Shown in pieces: positions 49,064 to 57,574 of a stretch of DNA of 58,006 nucleotides. Source of the DNA: an uncultured Alphaproteobacteria bacterium (GTDB lineage Bacteria; Pseudomonadota; Alphaproteobacteria; Micropepsales; Micropepsaceae); contig CAILUV010000018.1 of assembly GCA_903837555.1 (NCBI GenBank), positions 1-58,006 of the forward strand. Reading direction: 5' to 3'. The notes beneath the pieces are model-generated. The model made no database searches. It was not told the DNA's origin and worked only from the letters and a program-made list of their open reading frames with translations. The translations under genes and the position numbers were made by a program. Each line of letters begins with the position of its first letter. The stretch's first letter is position 1.

Positions 49064-50670
49064 GGAGCCGGCACCGCAGCAAGCTTGGTGGGAACCGGAA
49101 TGTTGGGAACGCCCAGCAGCGGGGCGATGCGCTGTATGATGCGGCCTGCCTGGGGCGCGGCGGTGTGGCCCGCGGTGGCGAAGCCGAACGTGTCCTTGGT
49201 CGCCTTGGGCTGGTCCATCAGCACCAGCACGGCATAGCGCGGCGCATGCATGGGGAACACGGCGGCGAAGGACGAGCGCAGCGCGTTCTTGATGTAGCGG
49301 CCATTGGGGCCGGGCACTTCGGCGGTGCCGGTCTTGCCGCCCACGGCATAACCGGGCGTGTCGGCATTGTGGCCCGTACCATTGGTGGCGACGTAGCGCA
49401 GCATCTCGCGCATCTTGATGCTGGTTTCCTCGCGGATCACCTGTTCGCCGCGGCGGTCGGCGCCGTTTTCCTGGCGTTCAAAGGTCGGGATGATGCGGCG
49501 ACCGCCATTGACCACGGTGGCCAGCGCGGCGGTGAAGCTGAGCGGCGACACCGAGATGCCATGGCCATAGCCGACGGTGACGGTTTCAATCGCGCCCCAC
49601 TGGCGCTTGGGGTACAGCGGATAGGCTTTTTCCGGCAGCTCGGTGACCAGCGGCGTCAGCAGGCCCAGGCTGCGCAGGAACTGCGACTGGCGCTGGCCGC
49701 CCGAACGCAGCGCGATCTGCGAGGTGCCGATGTTGGACGACTGGGCGAGAATGTCCCAGGCCGACATCGAGCCGGGCATGACATGGGCTTCGCCGATCTC
49801 ATGCTTGCCGATCTTGTAGCCGCGCGGAATGGTCAGAACGTCGTCGGGACGGAAGGTCCTGTCTTCCAGGCCCATCGCAAACGTGAAGATCTTGAAGATC
49901 GAGCCCAGCTCGTAAACGTCCTGCGCCATGATGTTGCGCTGGGAATCGCCGCGATTCAGGCGGCGCAGGTTGGGATCGAAATCGGGCAGCGACACCATCG
50001 CCAGCACTTCGCCGCTGGTCACGTCCATCACCACCGCACCGGCGGCCACGGCGCGGAATTTCTCGCGGCTCTTGGCCATTTCATCGGCGACGATGAACTG
50101 CACGCGCATGTCGATGGAGGTGGCAACCTTGCCGCCCGGCACCTTGCGCAGTTCGTCCTGCAGGCCCAATTCCAGTCCCGACACGCCGCCGCCATCGGGG
50201 TCGGTCACGCCCAGCACCTGGGCGGTGGTGCGGCCATCGGGATAGTAGCGCTTGGCGCCGCGTTCGAATTCCAGGCCCGGCAGGCCCAGCGCCATGGCGC
50301 GGGCTTCGGCATCGGGCGTGATCTGGCGCGACACCAGCACATAGGGGCTCTTGGCGGTGTTGAAAGCGCGCAACAGGCGCGCTTCGCTGGCGCCGGTGGC
50401 CTCAGACAGGCCGCGCGCCGCTTCCGCCTTGTCCCAGAACACGGCGGGGCGGGCGTACAGGTCTTTCACCGGCAGGTCGCGGGCGAGCAGTTCGCCGTTG
50501 CGGTCGGTCAGGTCGGCGCGGGCGGCTATGGCGGTGGCGGCGCGGCCATTGTCCCAGGTCGAAAGCAGCGTGACATGGACAAGGCGAAGTCCCACCAGCG
50601 CGAAAGCGACGACGCAGAGTCCCGCCCCGATAAGAATGCGGCGCTGAAAGATCGTGGGTGCGTCGCTCAT
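49060..50670 (-). CDS. ftsI: Septal transpeptidase FtsI (PBP3)
   Basis: 536 aa from ATG 50670. A cytosolic tail, one membrane helix (about 11-33), a pedestal domain, then a class B penicillin-binding transpeptidase. Catalytic motifs: SIFK (S257, K260), SSN (311-313) and KTG (446-448). The serine motif is followed by IFTFAMGLE as in alphaproteobacterial FtsI. It lacks C-terminal PASTA domains. It is 4 bp after ftsL. Confidence 0.96.
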   Translation of the reverse strand: MSDAPTIFQRRILIGAGLCVVAFALVGLRLVHVTLLSTWDNGRAATAIAARADLTDRNGELLARDLPVKDLYARPAVFWDKAEAARGLSEATGASEARLLRAFNTAKSPYVLVSRQITPDAEARAMALGLPGLEFERGAKRYYPDGRTTAQVLGVTDPDGGGVSGLELGLQDELRKVPGGKVATSIDMRVQFIVADEMAKSREKFRAVAAGAVVMDVTSGEVLAMVSLPDFDPNLRRLNRGDSQRNIMAQDVYELGSIFKIFTFAMGLEDRTFRPDDVLTIPRGYKIGKHEIGEAHVMPGSMSAWDILAQSSNIGTSQIALRSGGQRQSQFLRSLGLLTPLVTELPEKAYPLYPKRQWGAIETVTVGYGHGISVSPLSFTAALATVVNGGRRIIPTFERQENGADRRGEQVIREETSIKMREMLRYVATNGTGHNADTPGYAVGGKTGTAEVPGPNGRYIKNALRSSFAAVFPMHAPRYAVLVLMDQPKATKDTFGFATAGHTAAPQAGRIIQRIAPLLGVPNIPVPTKLAAVPAP

Positions 50671-50674
50671 GCCC

Positions 50675-51052
50675 TCACATGCCGGAGTCGGAAGTCGGAG
50701 GAACGGGCGCGGCGGCCGCGGGCACCTGGGCGCTGGCATTGAGCAGCGGGGTGTTGTTCAGCGGCGCGGGTTCAGAACTACGGCGCGGCAGCAGATCGAA
50801 GGAGGAAAGCTGGACCGAAGCGCTGTCGTCCATGCCCAGCCGCGAGACCGCCAGCTTCTGGATGCGGGCCGGGGCGGCGACATGCTGCCATTCGGTTTCC
50901 AGCACGCTGAGGTGCGACTTTTCCTGCGCGATGTCGCGTTCGACCTTGCTGAGCGTCAGGTGCGCCACGCGGGTCTTTTCGGAGACATGGTAGAGCGCCA
51001 GGATCGACAGACCCATCAGCGCCACGCAGAAGAAGTTCAGCACGCGAACCAT
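50675..51052 (-). CDS. ftsL: Cell division protein FtsL
   Basis: 125 aa bitopic membrane protein. The helix VLNFFCVALMGLSILALYHV (4-23) is followed by a short coiled coil (TLSKVERDIAQEKSHLSVLETEW) and a Pro/Ala-rich tail. The sequence is weakly conserved across bacteria, but position between rsmH and ftsI and topology make FtsL the only good candidate. Confidence 0.9.
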   Translation of the reverse strand: MVRVLNFFCVALMGLSILALYHVSEKTRVAHLTLSKVERDIAQEKSHLSVLETEWQHVAAPARIQKLAVSRLGMDDSASVQLSSFDLLPRRSSEPAPLNNTPLLNASAQVPAAAAPVPPTSDSGM

Positions 51053-51060
51053 GATTTCTC

Positions 51061-51966
51061 CTAAGCCGCCAGTTTGATCCCGGCGCGCAACTTTGCGGAC
51101 CGGGCTCGAGGGTTGGATTGGATTTCGTCCACCGACGGCGTCTGCGCGCCTTTGTTCAGAAGCTGAAATGCGGGCTTGTCGGCCACGACATCGGGCGCAT
51201 GGCGCGAGGCGCGCGGCGCGCTGGTCGAGCGGCTGCCCAGAAACTGTTTGACGATGCGGTCTTCCAGGCTGTGGAACGACACCACGACCAGGCGGCCTTC
51301 GGGCTTCAAAATCTTCAGCGCCGCATCCAGGCCGCGTTCCAGTTCGCCCAGCTCGTCATTCACGTGAATGCGCAGGCCCTGGAAGGTGCGGGTCGCCGGA
51401 TGAATGGCATGGCGCAACGCAGCGGGGCCCTGGGCTTCCGACACGATGGCGGCGAGCTGCGCGGTGCCGGTAACGGGGCGCGCGGCGATGATGGCGCGGG
51501 CGATGCGGCGGGCGTTCTTTTCTTCGCCATAGCGGGCGATGATCAGCGTCAGGGTGCGCTCGTCAGCGTTGTTCACCACATCGGCGGCGGTTTCGCCCGA
51601 CAGGCTCATGCGCATATCCAGGGGGCCGTCTTCGCGGAAGGAGAAGCCGCGTTCGGGCTGATCGAACTGGAAGGACGATACGCCCAGATCCAGCACCACA
51701 CCGTCCGTCTCGGACGCGAACTGGTCCATGGCGGAAAATTCGCCCTGCACCAGCGTCAACCGCCCGGCGAAACGTTCGACCAGCGCCTGGCCGCGCTTGA
51801 TGGCGTCGGGATCGCGGTCGATGCCCAGCACGTGGCAATCGGCGGCTTCGAGGATGGCGCTGGAATAGCCCCCGCCGCCGAAGGTGCCGTCAATGTATTG
51901 CGCGCCGTCGCGCGGGCTCAGCGCCGCAAGCACTTCGTTCAGCATCACCGGCAGATGGCCGCTCAT
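51061..51966 (-). CDS. rsmH: 16S rRNA (cytosine1402-N4)-methyltransferase RsmH
   Basis: 301 aa (formerly MraW). Opening [18 protein letters not shown]-binding [13 protein letters not shown] (about 28-40), [41 protein letters not shown] and [13 protein letters not shown] are all typical. Methylates C1402 in the ribosomal P site. Start overlaps the mraZ stop (ATGA). Confidence 0.97.
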   Translation of the reverse strand: MSGHLPVMLNEVLAALSPRDGAQYIDGTFGGGGYSSAILEAADCHVLGIDRDPDAIKRGQALVERFAGRLTLVQGEFSAMDQFASETDGVVLDLGVSSFQFDQPERGFSFREDGPLDMRMSLSGETAADVVNNADERTLTLIIARYGEEKNARRIARAIIAARPVTGTAQLAAIVSEAQGPAALRHAIHPATRTFQGLRIHVNDELGELERGLDAALKILKPEGRLVVVSFHSLEDRIVKQFLGSRSTSAPRASRHAPDVVADKPAFQLLNKGAQTPSVDEIQSNPRARSAKLRAGIKLAA

Positions 51967-52433
51967 GTGGCCTCTCCGCTGCGGGCGCGTTCCATGCGGG
52001 CCTTCACGCGGGCCAGCGCGTCGGCTTCGATGGGGGCATAGGCGTCGGCATCCCAGATCTGGAACTTCTGCGCCTTGCCGACGAACACGATCTTGTCCTT
52101 CAGGCCGGCATGTTCGATCAGCGCGTCGGGAATGCGCACGCGGCCATTTTCGTCGATCGGCAGATTCTGGGTGCGCGCGATCAGCGCGGTGGCTTCGTCA
52201 TCGAAGCTGGCGGAGAAGAACGGATCCTGTGAAGCCAGACGCGCCGTGATGCTGTCGAGCAGCGACTGGCCGAAGGCGTCCAGCGCGGGGTCGATGAAGC
52301 TGGGGCAGATGTAGACGCCGGCGGTGTTCTGGGCAGCCAAGATGTGGCGATAGGTGGCGGGGATGCAGACCCGCCCCTTGCTGTCGAGCGACCCTGGCAC
52401 CGTCGAAATGAACGGCTGGACCAACCCGGTCAT
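51963..52433 (-). CDS. mraZ: Transcription regulator MraZ
   Basis: 156 aa with two SpoVT-AbrB-like halves ([13 protein letters not shown] near 17-29 and [18 protein letters not shown] near 93-110). MraZ forms a ring-shaped oligomer that binds direct repeats at its own promoter and represses the dcw cluster. First gene of the dcw run; a matching triple TGGGA repeat lies about 80-100 bp upstream. Confidence 0.96.
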   Translation of the reverse strand: MTGLVQPFISTVPGSLDSKGRVCIPATYRHILAAQNTAGVYICPSFIDPALDAFGQSLLDSITARLASQDPFFSASFDDEATALIARTQNLPIDENGRVRIPDALIEHAGLKDKIVFVGKAQKFQIWDADAYAPIEADALARVKARMERARSGEAT

Positions 52434-52511
52434 AGCGCCCTGAACCCCCTATCCCGGATGCCTGAGCGGCCAAATTGTCAGCCGCAACATCAGGCGGGCC
52501 CGTCGGCCCTT

Positions 52512-52536
52512 TGGGACAGTATGGGATAGCATGGGA
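52512..52536. promoter_or_regulatory. MraZ-binding direct repeats (three TGGGA boxes)
   Basis: TGGGA occurs at 52512-52516, 52522-52526 and 52532-52536, each separated by exactly 5 bases. E. coli MraZ is known to bind TGGGN repeats with 5-base spacers. Here they are on the plus strand (TCCCA in the direction of mraZ) and cover the predicted -10 element. Confidence 0.85.
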
Positions 52537-52552
52537 TGAAGGCAGCGGTCAA
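52523..52552 (-). promoter_or_regulatory. Predicted mraZ (dcw) promoter
   Basis: On the minus strand TTGACC (52547-52552) is followed after 18 bp by TATCCC (52523-52528), giving a start near 52516 and a leader of about 80 bases. The -10 element falls inside the middle TGGGA box, so MraZ binding should exclude RNA polymerase. Confidence 0.55.
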
Positions 52553-52827
52553 ACCAAAAACCCAAAGATTTGAGGGGCTTGGCTAGTATCGTTAACTTTC
52601 TGCACCGCTAGCGGTGGTGGCCATGAGAACGATTAACGAACACGGTAATACTGTGGTGATGCCGGTAAACAAGGCGTTAACGATTTGGACATGCCTGCAA
52701 CCCTAGATTGCGTCATCATACCTTCGCCAAGACTCATTCCGCTCCACAACCGCAGGATGATTCGAGGCGCTGGACATCGCCGTGGCGATGCCCAACCTCT
52801 CGCCCGAACACGCGCAAGGGACATCAC
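52553..52827. other. Non-coding region between mraZ promoter and the plus-strand dehydrogenase gene
   Basis: No credible gene. It contains a perfect 12-bp palindrome ACCGCTAGCGGT (52604-52615) and three TTAAC-type elements (52591, 52632, 52676) resembling single CtrA half sites, none with the TTAA-N7-TTAA spacing. It must also carry the promoter of the dehydrogenase gene at 52828, which I could not define. Confidence 0.4.
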
Positions 52828-53697
52828 ATGAAAATCGGTTTTATCGGCCTGGGCCGCATGGGCGGCCATGTCGCCGCGAACCTTTTGAAGGCAGGTCACA
52901 GCGTGACGGTGTGGAACCGTTCGCAGGAGCCCGTCGCGGCGCTGGTCGCCAAGGGCGCGGTCGCCGCCAGGGTGCCGGATGAGGCAATGCAGGGCGATGC
53001 GGTGTTCTCGATGCTGTCGAACGATGCGGTGATGCGCGATGTCGGGCTGGCGGGGCCGTTGCTCGAAAAAGCCGCAAAAAACCTGATCCATATCAATCTC
53101 GCCACCATCTCGGCGGCGTTCGCCAAGGAACTGGCGGCGGCACATGCCACGCGCGGGCTTGGCTATATCTCCGCGCCGGTGTTCGGCCGCCCGGAAATGG
53201 CGGAAGCCGCGCAACTGGTTCTGGTGGCGGGCGGACCCGCCGATCAGATCGCCAGAATGCAGCCGGTGCTGGACGCCATCGGTTCACGCACCGTGCCGCT
53301 GGACGCCGCCGAAAAGGCAAATTTGTTCAAGATCGCCGGCAACTTCATGATCGCCGCCGAACTCGAAGCCACCGGCGAAGCCTTCGCCCTGCTGCGCAAG
53401 GGCGGCGTGGACCCCGCCCTGTTCCATGACGTGCTGGGCGGGCGCCTGTTCAGCGGCGCGGTGTTCAAGAATTACGGCGCGATGATCCTGAACCGCGCCT
53501 ATGAACCCGCAGGTTTCGCGCTGACGCTGGGCCTGAAAGACGTGAACCTGGCCCGCAGCGCCGCCAGCGATATGGGCATGACCCTGCCCACCGCCGAACT
53601 TCTGAAAACCAACTACGACCAGGCGATTGCATGGGGCTGGCAGGACAAGGACTGGGCCGCCATCGGCGAAGTGCCCGCGAAGAAGGCGGGCGTCTAA
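52828..53697 (+). CDS. NAD(P)-dependent beta-hydroxyacid dehydrogenase (3-hydroxyisobutyrate dehydrogenase family)
   Basis: 289 aa from ATG 52828, which starts directly with the strand-turn-helix MKIGFIGLGRMGGHVAANLLKAG, the signature of the family; an upstream in-frame extension is not protein-like. The N-terminal Rossmann domain (1-160) includes VTVWNRSQEP and VFSMLSNDAV. The all-helical C-terminal domain carries KIAGNFMIAAELEATGEAFALLRKGGVD, with the catalytic lysine in the KIAGNF segment and the FALTLGLKDVNLA closing motif. It probably oxidises a small 3-hydroxyacid or reduces succinic/glyoxylic semialdehyde-type compounds; the substrate is not determined. It is monocistronic, divergent from mraZ. 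Confidence 0.88.
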   Translation: MKIGFIGLGRMGGHVAANLLKAGHSVTVWNRSQEPVAALVAKGAVAARVPDEAMQGDAVFSMLSNDAVMRDVGLAGPLLEKAAKNLIHINLATISAAFAKELAAAHATRGLGYISAPVFGRPEMAEAAQLVLVAGGPADQIARMQPVLDAIGSRTVPLDAAEKANLFKIAGNFMIAAELEATGEAFALLRKGGVDPALFHDVLGGRLFSGAVFKNYGAMILNRAYEPAGFALTLGLKDVNLARSAASDMGMTLPTAELLKTNYDQAIAWGWQDKDWAAIGEVPAKKAGV

Positions 53698-53719
53698 CTT
53701 ATACGAATACACAGACCCG

Positions 53720-53752
53720 CCTCCCCTTTGCGCGCAGCGCATAAAGGGGAGG
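53720..53752. repeat. Inverted repeat hairpin after the dehydrogenase gene
   Basis: CCTCCCCTTT (53720-53729) pairs with AAAGGGGAGG (53743-53752) around a GC-rich loop that itself holds GCGC repeats. It lacks a T tract but may halt transcription. It abuts a second inverted repeat at 53754. Confidence 0.7.
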
Positions 53753-53753
53753 T

Positions 53754-53803
53754 GTCTGCAACGATCGAGGCGAGCGATAGCGAGCCGAGAGGAAGTTGCA
53801 GAC
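53754..53803. repeat. Second inverted repeat element
   Basis: GTCTGCAAC (53754-53762) and GTTGCAGAC (53795-53803) form 9-bp perfect arms around 32 bases rich in GCGAG repeats. With the preceding hairpin it makes a compound palindromic intergenic element of about 85 bp next to the rnpB 3' end. Confidence 0.7.
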
Positions 53804-53823
53804 GGAGGGGTTTAGGAAAAAAA

Positions 53824-54185
53824 GTCAGATGGCCTGTAAGCCGGGTTCTGTACTTGCTTGCGCAAGTGGTGACCATTCCTCTGGGATGTGAGTTACCCCA
53901 CACCTCTCGCGACCGACCCGGACGACTGGCCGAAACACCAACGTGCCGTCCCTATTTGGTCTTGCTCCCGGTGGGGCTTGCCTAGCCGCTCCTGTTGCCA
54001 GGAACGCGGTGCGCTCTTACCGCACCATTTCAACCTTGCCGCGGCTTTAGGCCGGTAGGCGGTGTCATTTCTGTGGCGCTATCCCTGGGGTCGCCCCCGC
54101 CGGACGTTATCCGGCACCGTTTTTCCGTGGAGCCCGGACTTTCCTCGAACCCATTGCTGAGCCCGCGGTCACCCGGCCATCTGAC
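53824..54185 (-). ncRNA. rnpB: RNase P RNA (bacterial type A)
   Basis: Minus-strand RNA of about 362 nt. The 5' end GTCAGATGGCC (54185-54175) pairs with the 3' GGCCATCTGAC (53824-53834) as helix P1. The conserved GAGGAAAGTCCGGGCTCC lies near the 5' side (CR-I) and the 3' ACAGAACCCGGCTTA motif near 53836-53850. It matures tRNA 5' ends with RnpA. It starts 8 bp after the ampD stop on the same strand. Confidence 0.97.
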
Positions 54186-54191
54186 GCGGGC

Positions 54192-54220
54192 CTTATACGC
54201 CCGCCTGCCGGATCAGGGAA
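54192..54220 (-). promoter_or_regulatory. rnpB promoter overlapping the ampD stop codon
   Basis: On the minus strand TATAAG (54197-54192) stands exactly at -12 to -7 from the expected rnpB 5' end (54185). It is formed by the last sense codon TAT and the TAA stop of ampD. A weak -35 (TTCCCT, 54220-54215) lies 17 bp upstream within ampD. Confidence 0.6.
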
Positions 54221-54870
54221 GCCAGCAGCTGCGCGCATTCTGAATCCCATTCCCCATCCAGCTTGGACGGGCGGAAATGGCGCTGGAAGGCTGTGATCAC
54301 CTTGTCCAAAGGTGCTTTCGGATCATAGCCGTAGCGGATCAGCGCGTCGGGGCCGATGTCGCTTTGAATCGCGCTGGGCCACAAGCCGATGCCGGCCTGC
54401 GCCAGTTTTTCCCATGGGAAAAGCTCGCCCGGATCTTCCTTGCGCGTGGGCGCGACATCGCTGTGGCCCAGCACCTGGGACGTCGCGATGGGGTGGCGCA
54501 TCACGATGCCATGCGCCAGGCGGATCAGCGCGGAGACTTGCGCTTGCGGGAATGCGCGATAGCCCCATTCATGCCCCGGATTGACCAGTTCGATGCCGAT
54601 GGCGCGGGCATTGACGTTGTCCACCCCCGCCCAGTGCGACACGCCCGCATGCCAGGCGCGGCGCGCTTCGGGCACATGGGCATAGACCGTGCCGTCCTCG
54701 TCGATGGTGTAGTGCGAGGAGACTTTGGCCTCCGGGTCACACAATCGTTCCAGCGCGGCCGCCGCGCTGGTCATGCCGGTATAATGCAGCACCAGCATGT
54801 CGATGGTGGCATTGCGCGCGTCATGGTTGGGGGACGGGCGCTGGATCATGCCGGACATCAGGCCAGACAT
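54193..54870 (-). CDS. ampD: N-acetylmuramoyl-L-alanine amidase, AmpD family
   Basis: 225 aa amidase_2 domain. Zinc ligands: His in LVLHYTGM (about 29), His in GHSDVAPTRKEDPG (about 135), and the aspartate of the same motif; AWHAGVSHW is also conserved. Cleaves MurNAc or anhydroMurNAc from the stem peptide during peptidoglycan recycling. There is no obvious signal peptide, favouring a cytosolic AmpD over AmiD. The start overlaps the upstream stop by one base (TGATG). A C-terminal peptidoglycan-binding-like region (about 165-225) is present. Confidence 0.88.
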   Translation of the reverse strand: MSGLMSGMIQRPSPNHDARNATIDMLVLHYTGMTSAAAALERLCDPEAKVSSHYTIDEDGTVYAHVPEARRAWHAGVSHWAGVDNVNARAIGIELVNPGHEWGYRAFPQAQVSALIRLAHGIVMRHPIATSQVLGHSDVAPTRKEDPGELFPWEKLAQAGIGLWPSAIQSDIGPDALIRYGYDPKAPLDKVITAFQRHFRPSKLDGEWDSECAQLLASLIRQAGV

Positions 54871-55574
54871 CAGGACAGCCCCCGCTCGGCGCGGATTTTT
54901 TCATAGGCGCTGTTGATCGCGGCCAGCTTGTCGTTGGCCAGCTTGACGAACTCGGCGGGCACACCGCGCGCCATCAGGCTGTCGGGATGGTTTTCGCGCA
55001 CCAGCTTGCGATAGGTCTGCTTGAGTTCGTCCTCATCGGCCGAATAGCTCAGGCCCAGGATCACATAGGGATCGGTCAGTTCGGGCGCGAAGTGCGAGGC
55101 GCGGATGCGGCGAAATTCGCCCGGCGCGAAGCCGAAAATCTCGGCCACCCGTTCCAGGAAGCGCGCTTCGCAAGGGTGCAGCACGCCATCGGACTTGGCA
55201 ATTTCAAACAGCCCGTCCAGCACGTCTTCCAGCAGGGCGGGATTGCCGACCAGAAGCTTGGCAATCTGCTGCGCGTAATGATCGAAACCGGCAATGTCCT
55301 GCCGCGCCATGTTGAAGATGCGGCGGACGTTGTTTTCCTCGTCCGGCGGAATGGCGAAGACGCGGCGGAAGACGTCGAAATCCCTGTCGGTCACCACGCC
55401 GTCGGCGCGGGCCATCTTGCCCGACAGCGCCACCAGCGCGATGGTGAAGGTGACGCCGGGATCGCCTTCGCGGTCGATCACGAAATGGCCGACCACCGCG
55501 CCGACAACGGCGCCGACCGGACCGCCGACCACAAGGCCCGCGGCCGCGCCGCCCACTTTGCCCCAAACAGACAT
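54870..55574 (-). CDS. TerB/DnaJ (DjlA-like) protein
   Basis: 234 aa from ATG 55574. A Gly-rich hydrophobic N-terminus (GGAAAGLVVGGPVGAVVGAVVG) suggests membrane association, a TerB-like helical domain follows (about 45-160), and the C-terminus is a J domain (DPYVILGLSYSADEDELKQTYRKLVRENHPD) with the HPD tripeptide that stimulates DnaK. This arrangement matches DjlA-type co-chaperones. It is followed by ampD. Confidence 0.88.
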   Translation of the reverse strand: MSVWGKVGGAAAGLVVGGPVGAVVGAVVGHFVIDREGDPGVTFTIALVALSGKMARADGVVTDRDFDVFRRVFAIPPDEENNVRRIFNMARQDIAGFDHYAQQIAKLLVGNPALLEDVLDGLFEIAKSDGVLHPCEARFLERVAEIFGFAPGEFRRIRASHFAPELTDPYVILGLSYSADEDELKQTYRKLVRENHPDSLMARGVPAEFVKLANDKLAAINSAYEKIRAERGLS

Positions 55575-55579
55575 GTGGG

Positions 55580-56218
55580 TCAGTCTATCTTGCCGGATCG
55601 CTGTTGCGAACCCCAGCGCTTCAGCAGGAAGGTCGCAGCGATGCCCGCCGCCAGCGTCAGGCAGGCGATCAGCCATTGACCGCTGCCCAGCAGCGCCGCG
55701 CCCGATGCGCCGATATCAACCTGCGCAATCGTCATGGGCAACATGCCGGCAAACGACCCGATCAGGTAATTGCGCCAGGAAAGATTTGTCATGGCCAGAA
55801 GCGTGTTGGTGACGCTGTGCGGCACCGGCATGAGGCGCAGGATCGCCACGCTGCGCCAACCGCCCTGCTCCGCCCGCTCCACCAGGCGCCCGATGCCGGG
55901 CGAGGCATCGAGCACGCCGGTGGCGCCGAACCAGCGCACCACGGCAAAACCCGCCGCGCCGCCCAGCATGCAACCGATCATCGCCCACACGGTGCCCCAC
56001 CACAGGCCAAAGATCATGCCGGCCGCCACGCCCAGCACCAGGCGCGGCACGAACAACAGGCTGGCCGCCACCTGCAGCGCCACGAAGATCACCGGCGCCA
56101 GCGGATGGGCGGCAATCGCATCGCGGATCGCGATGGGATCGACCGCCTGGCGCCAGACAAAGGCGATGGCGATAGCCATCGCCAGCGCCACCAGGCCGAG
56201 TAAGCGGAAATGCTTCAC
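55580..56218 (-). CDS. TVP38/TMEM64 (DedA-like) membrane protein
   Basis: 212 aa from GTG 56218, overlapping the metH stop (GTGA). About five to six helices; the central segment FVPRLVLGVAAGMIFGLWWGTVWAMIGCMLGGAAGFAVVRWFG (only partly quoted: FGLWWGTVWAMIGCMLGG) and MPVPHSVTNTLLAMTN are the family's SNARE-associated domain. Inner-membrane protein; relatives are implicated in membrane lipid homeostasis. Function here unknown. Confidence 0.82.
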   Translation of the reverse strand: MKHFRLLGLVALAMAIAIAFVWRQAVDPIAIRDAIAAHPLAPVIFVALQVAASLLFVPRLVLGVAAGMIFGLWWGTVWAMIGCMLGGAAGFAVVRWFGATGVLDASPGIGRLVERAEQGGWRSVAILRLMPVPHSVTNTLLAMTNLSWRNYLIGSFAGMLPMTIAQVDIGASGAALLGSGQWLIACLTLAAGIAATFLLKRWGSQQRSGKID

Positions 56219-57441
56219 GCCGCGTCCACCGTACGCGGATTGTAGTTCAGCAGCGGCGCCAGCCAGCGTTCGGCGGTCGCCATGTCCCAGCCCTTGCGTT
56301 TGGCGTAATCGGCGACCTGGTCGCGTTCGATCTTGCCGACGCCGAAGTAACGGCTTTCGGGATGGGCATAATAGAAGCCCGACACAGACGAGCCCGGCCA
56401 CATGGCATAGCTTTCGGTCAGCTTGATGCCGATCTTGGCTTGTGCATCCAGCAGCTTGAACAACGTGGCTTTCTCGCTGTGCTCGGGCTGGGCGGGATAG
56501 CCGGGGGCGGGACGGATGCCGCTATAGGCTTCCTTGATCAGCTCGTCATTGCTGAGATTCTCGGTCGCCGCATAGCCCCACAATTCCTTGCGCACCTTTT
56601 CATGCATCGCTTCGGCGAAGGCTTCGGCAAGGCGGTCGGCCAGCGCCGACAGCAGGATGGCGTTGTAATCATCCTTGGCGTCCTTGAACGCCTGAATGTG
56701 CTTTTCCTCGCCGATGCCAGCGGTCACGGCAAAGCCGCCGATATAATCCTCGGTGCCACGGGGCGCGATGAAGTCCGACAGCGCCAGGTTGGGGCGATCT
56801 TTCTCGCGCGCCATCTGCTGGCGCAGCGTGTGCAGCGTGTGGATAGGAAATTTGCGGGCCTTGTCGCCATAAACGACGATGTCATCGGCATTGTCGGGCG
56901 ACCGGTTGACGGGCCAGAAGCCCACAACCGCACGCGCCGTCAGCCATTTTTCGTCGATGATCTTTTTCAGCATCGCCTGCGCGTCGCGGTACAGGTCGCT
57001 GGCCGCCTTGCCGACCTTTTCGTCTTCCAGGATGGCGGGGAAGGGCCCTGCCAGTTCCCAGGTCTGGAAGAAGGGCTGCCAGTCGATGTATTTGGCCAGC
57101 TCCGCCAGATCGTAATTGTCATACACGCGCGTGCCCAAAAAGCTGGGCGCGCCCGGCGTCTTGGTGAAGTCGGGCTGAGCGCGGTTGGCGCGCGCCTGTT
57201 CGATGGTCAGACGCTTGCCGCTGGACTGCTTGTTGGCATGGGTCGTCGCCATCTTTTCATACTCGGCGCGGATATCGGCGGCATAGCGCGCGCCGCCTTC
57301 CTTGCTGAGCAGGCTGGAGGCCACGCCCACCGCGCGGCTGGCGTCGGTGACATAGACGGTCTGGCCGCGCGCGTAGGACGGATTGATCTTGACCGCGGTA
57401 TGCACCTTCGACGTCGTGGCGCCGCCGATCAGCAGCGGACG
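56215..57441 (-). pseudogene. metH: Methionine synthase MetH, C-terminal part only, 5' truncated
   Basis: About 408 codons recognisable. MetH homology begins abruptly at RPLLIGGATTSKVHTAVKI (nt about 57441), the end of the cobalamin-binding domain, and continues through the whole reactivation domain (SPDNADDIVVYGD, RGTEDYIGGFAVTAGIG, IRPAPGYPAQPEHSEK, SRYFGVGKIERDQVADYA). The homocysteine, folate and most of the B12 domain, some 800 residues, are missing. Sequence upstream of 57441 is unrelated and belongs to the DUF883 neighbourhood. It could be a real deletion or inversion junction or an assembly error; the intact part has no frameshift. Confidence 0.8.
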
Positions 57442-57572
57442 GACCCTAGAGCGACGATGCCTGAGCTTACCAGAACGGCACAGGCCATAAAACTGCGAGA
57501 GACGAGGGTCACGGCTTCGCCAACGCTCCATCTTGCCGCCGAGAGACTGCCGGGAAGCAGTACCAGCGTCAC
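57429..57572 (-). CDS. Short truncated membrane-protein fragment at the junction
   Basis: A GTG two bases after the DUF883 stop opens a frame of 47 codons with a hydrophobic stretch (SRSFMACAVLVSSGIVALGSV). It ends four codons after the metH junction, at a stop lying inside metH sequence. It looks like the 5' remnant of a second gene of the DUF883 operon, cut by the same breakpoint. No family assigned; no ribosome site is obvious. Confidence 0.3.
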   Translation of the reverse strand: MTLVLLPGSLSAARWSVGEAVTLVSRSFMACAVLVSSGIVALGSVRC

Positions 57573-57574
57573 GT

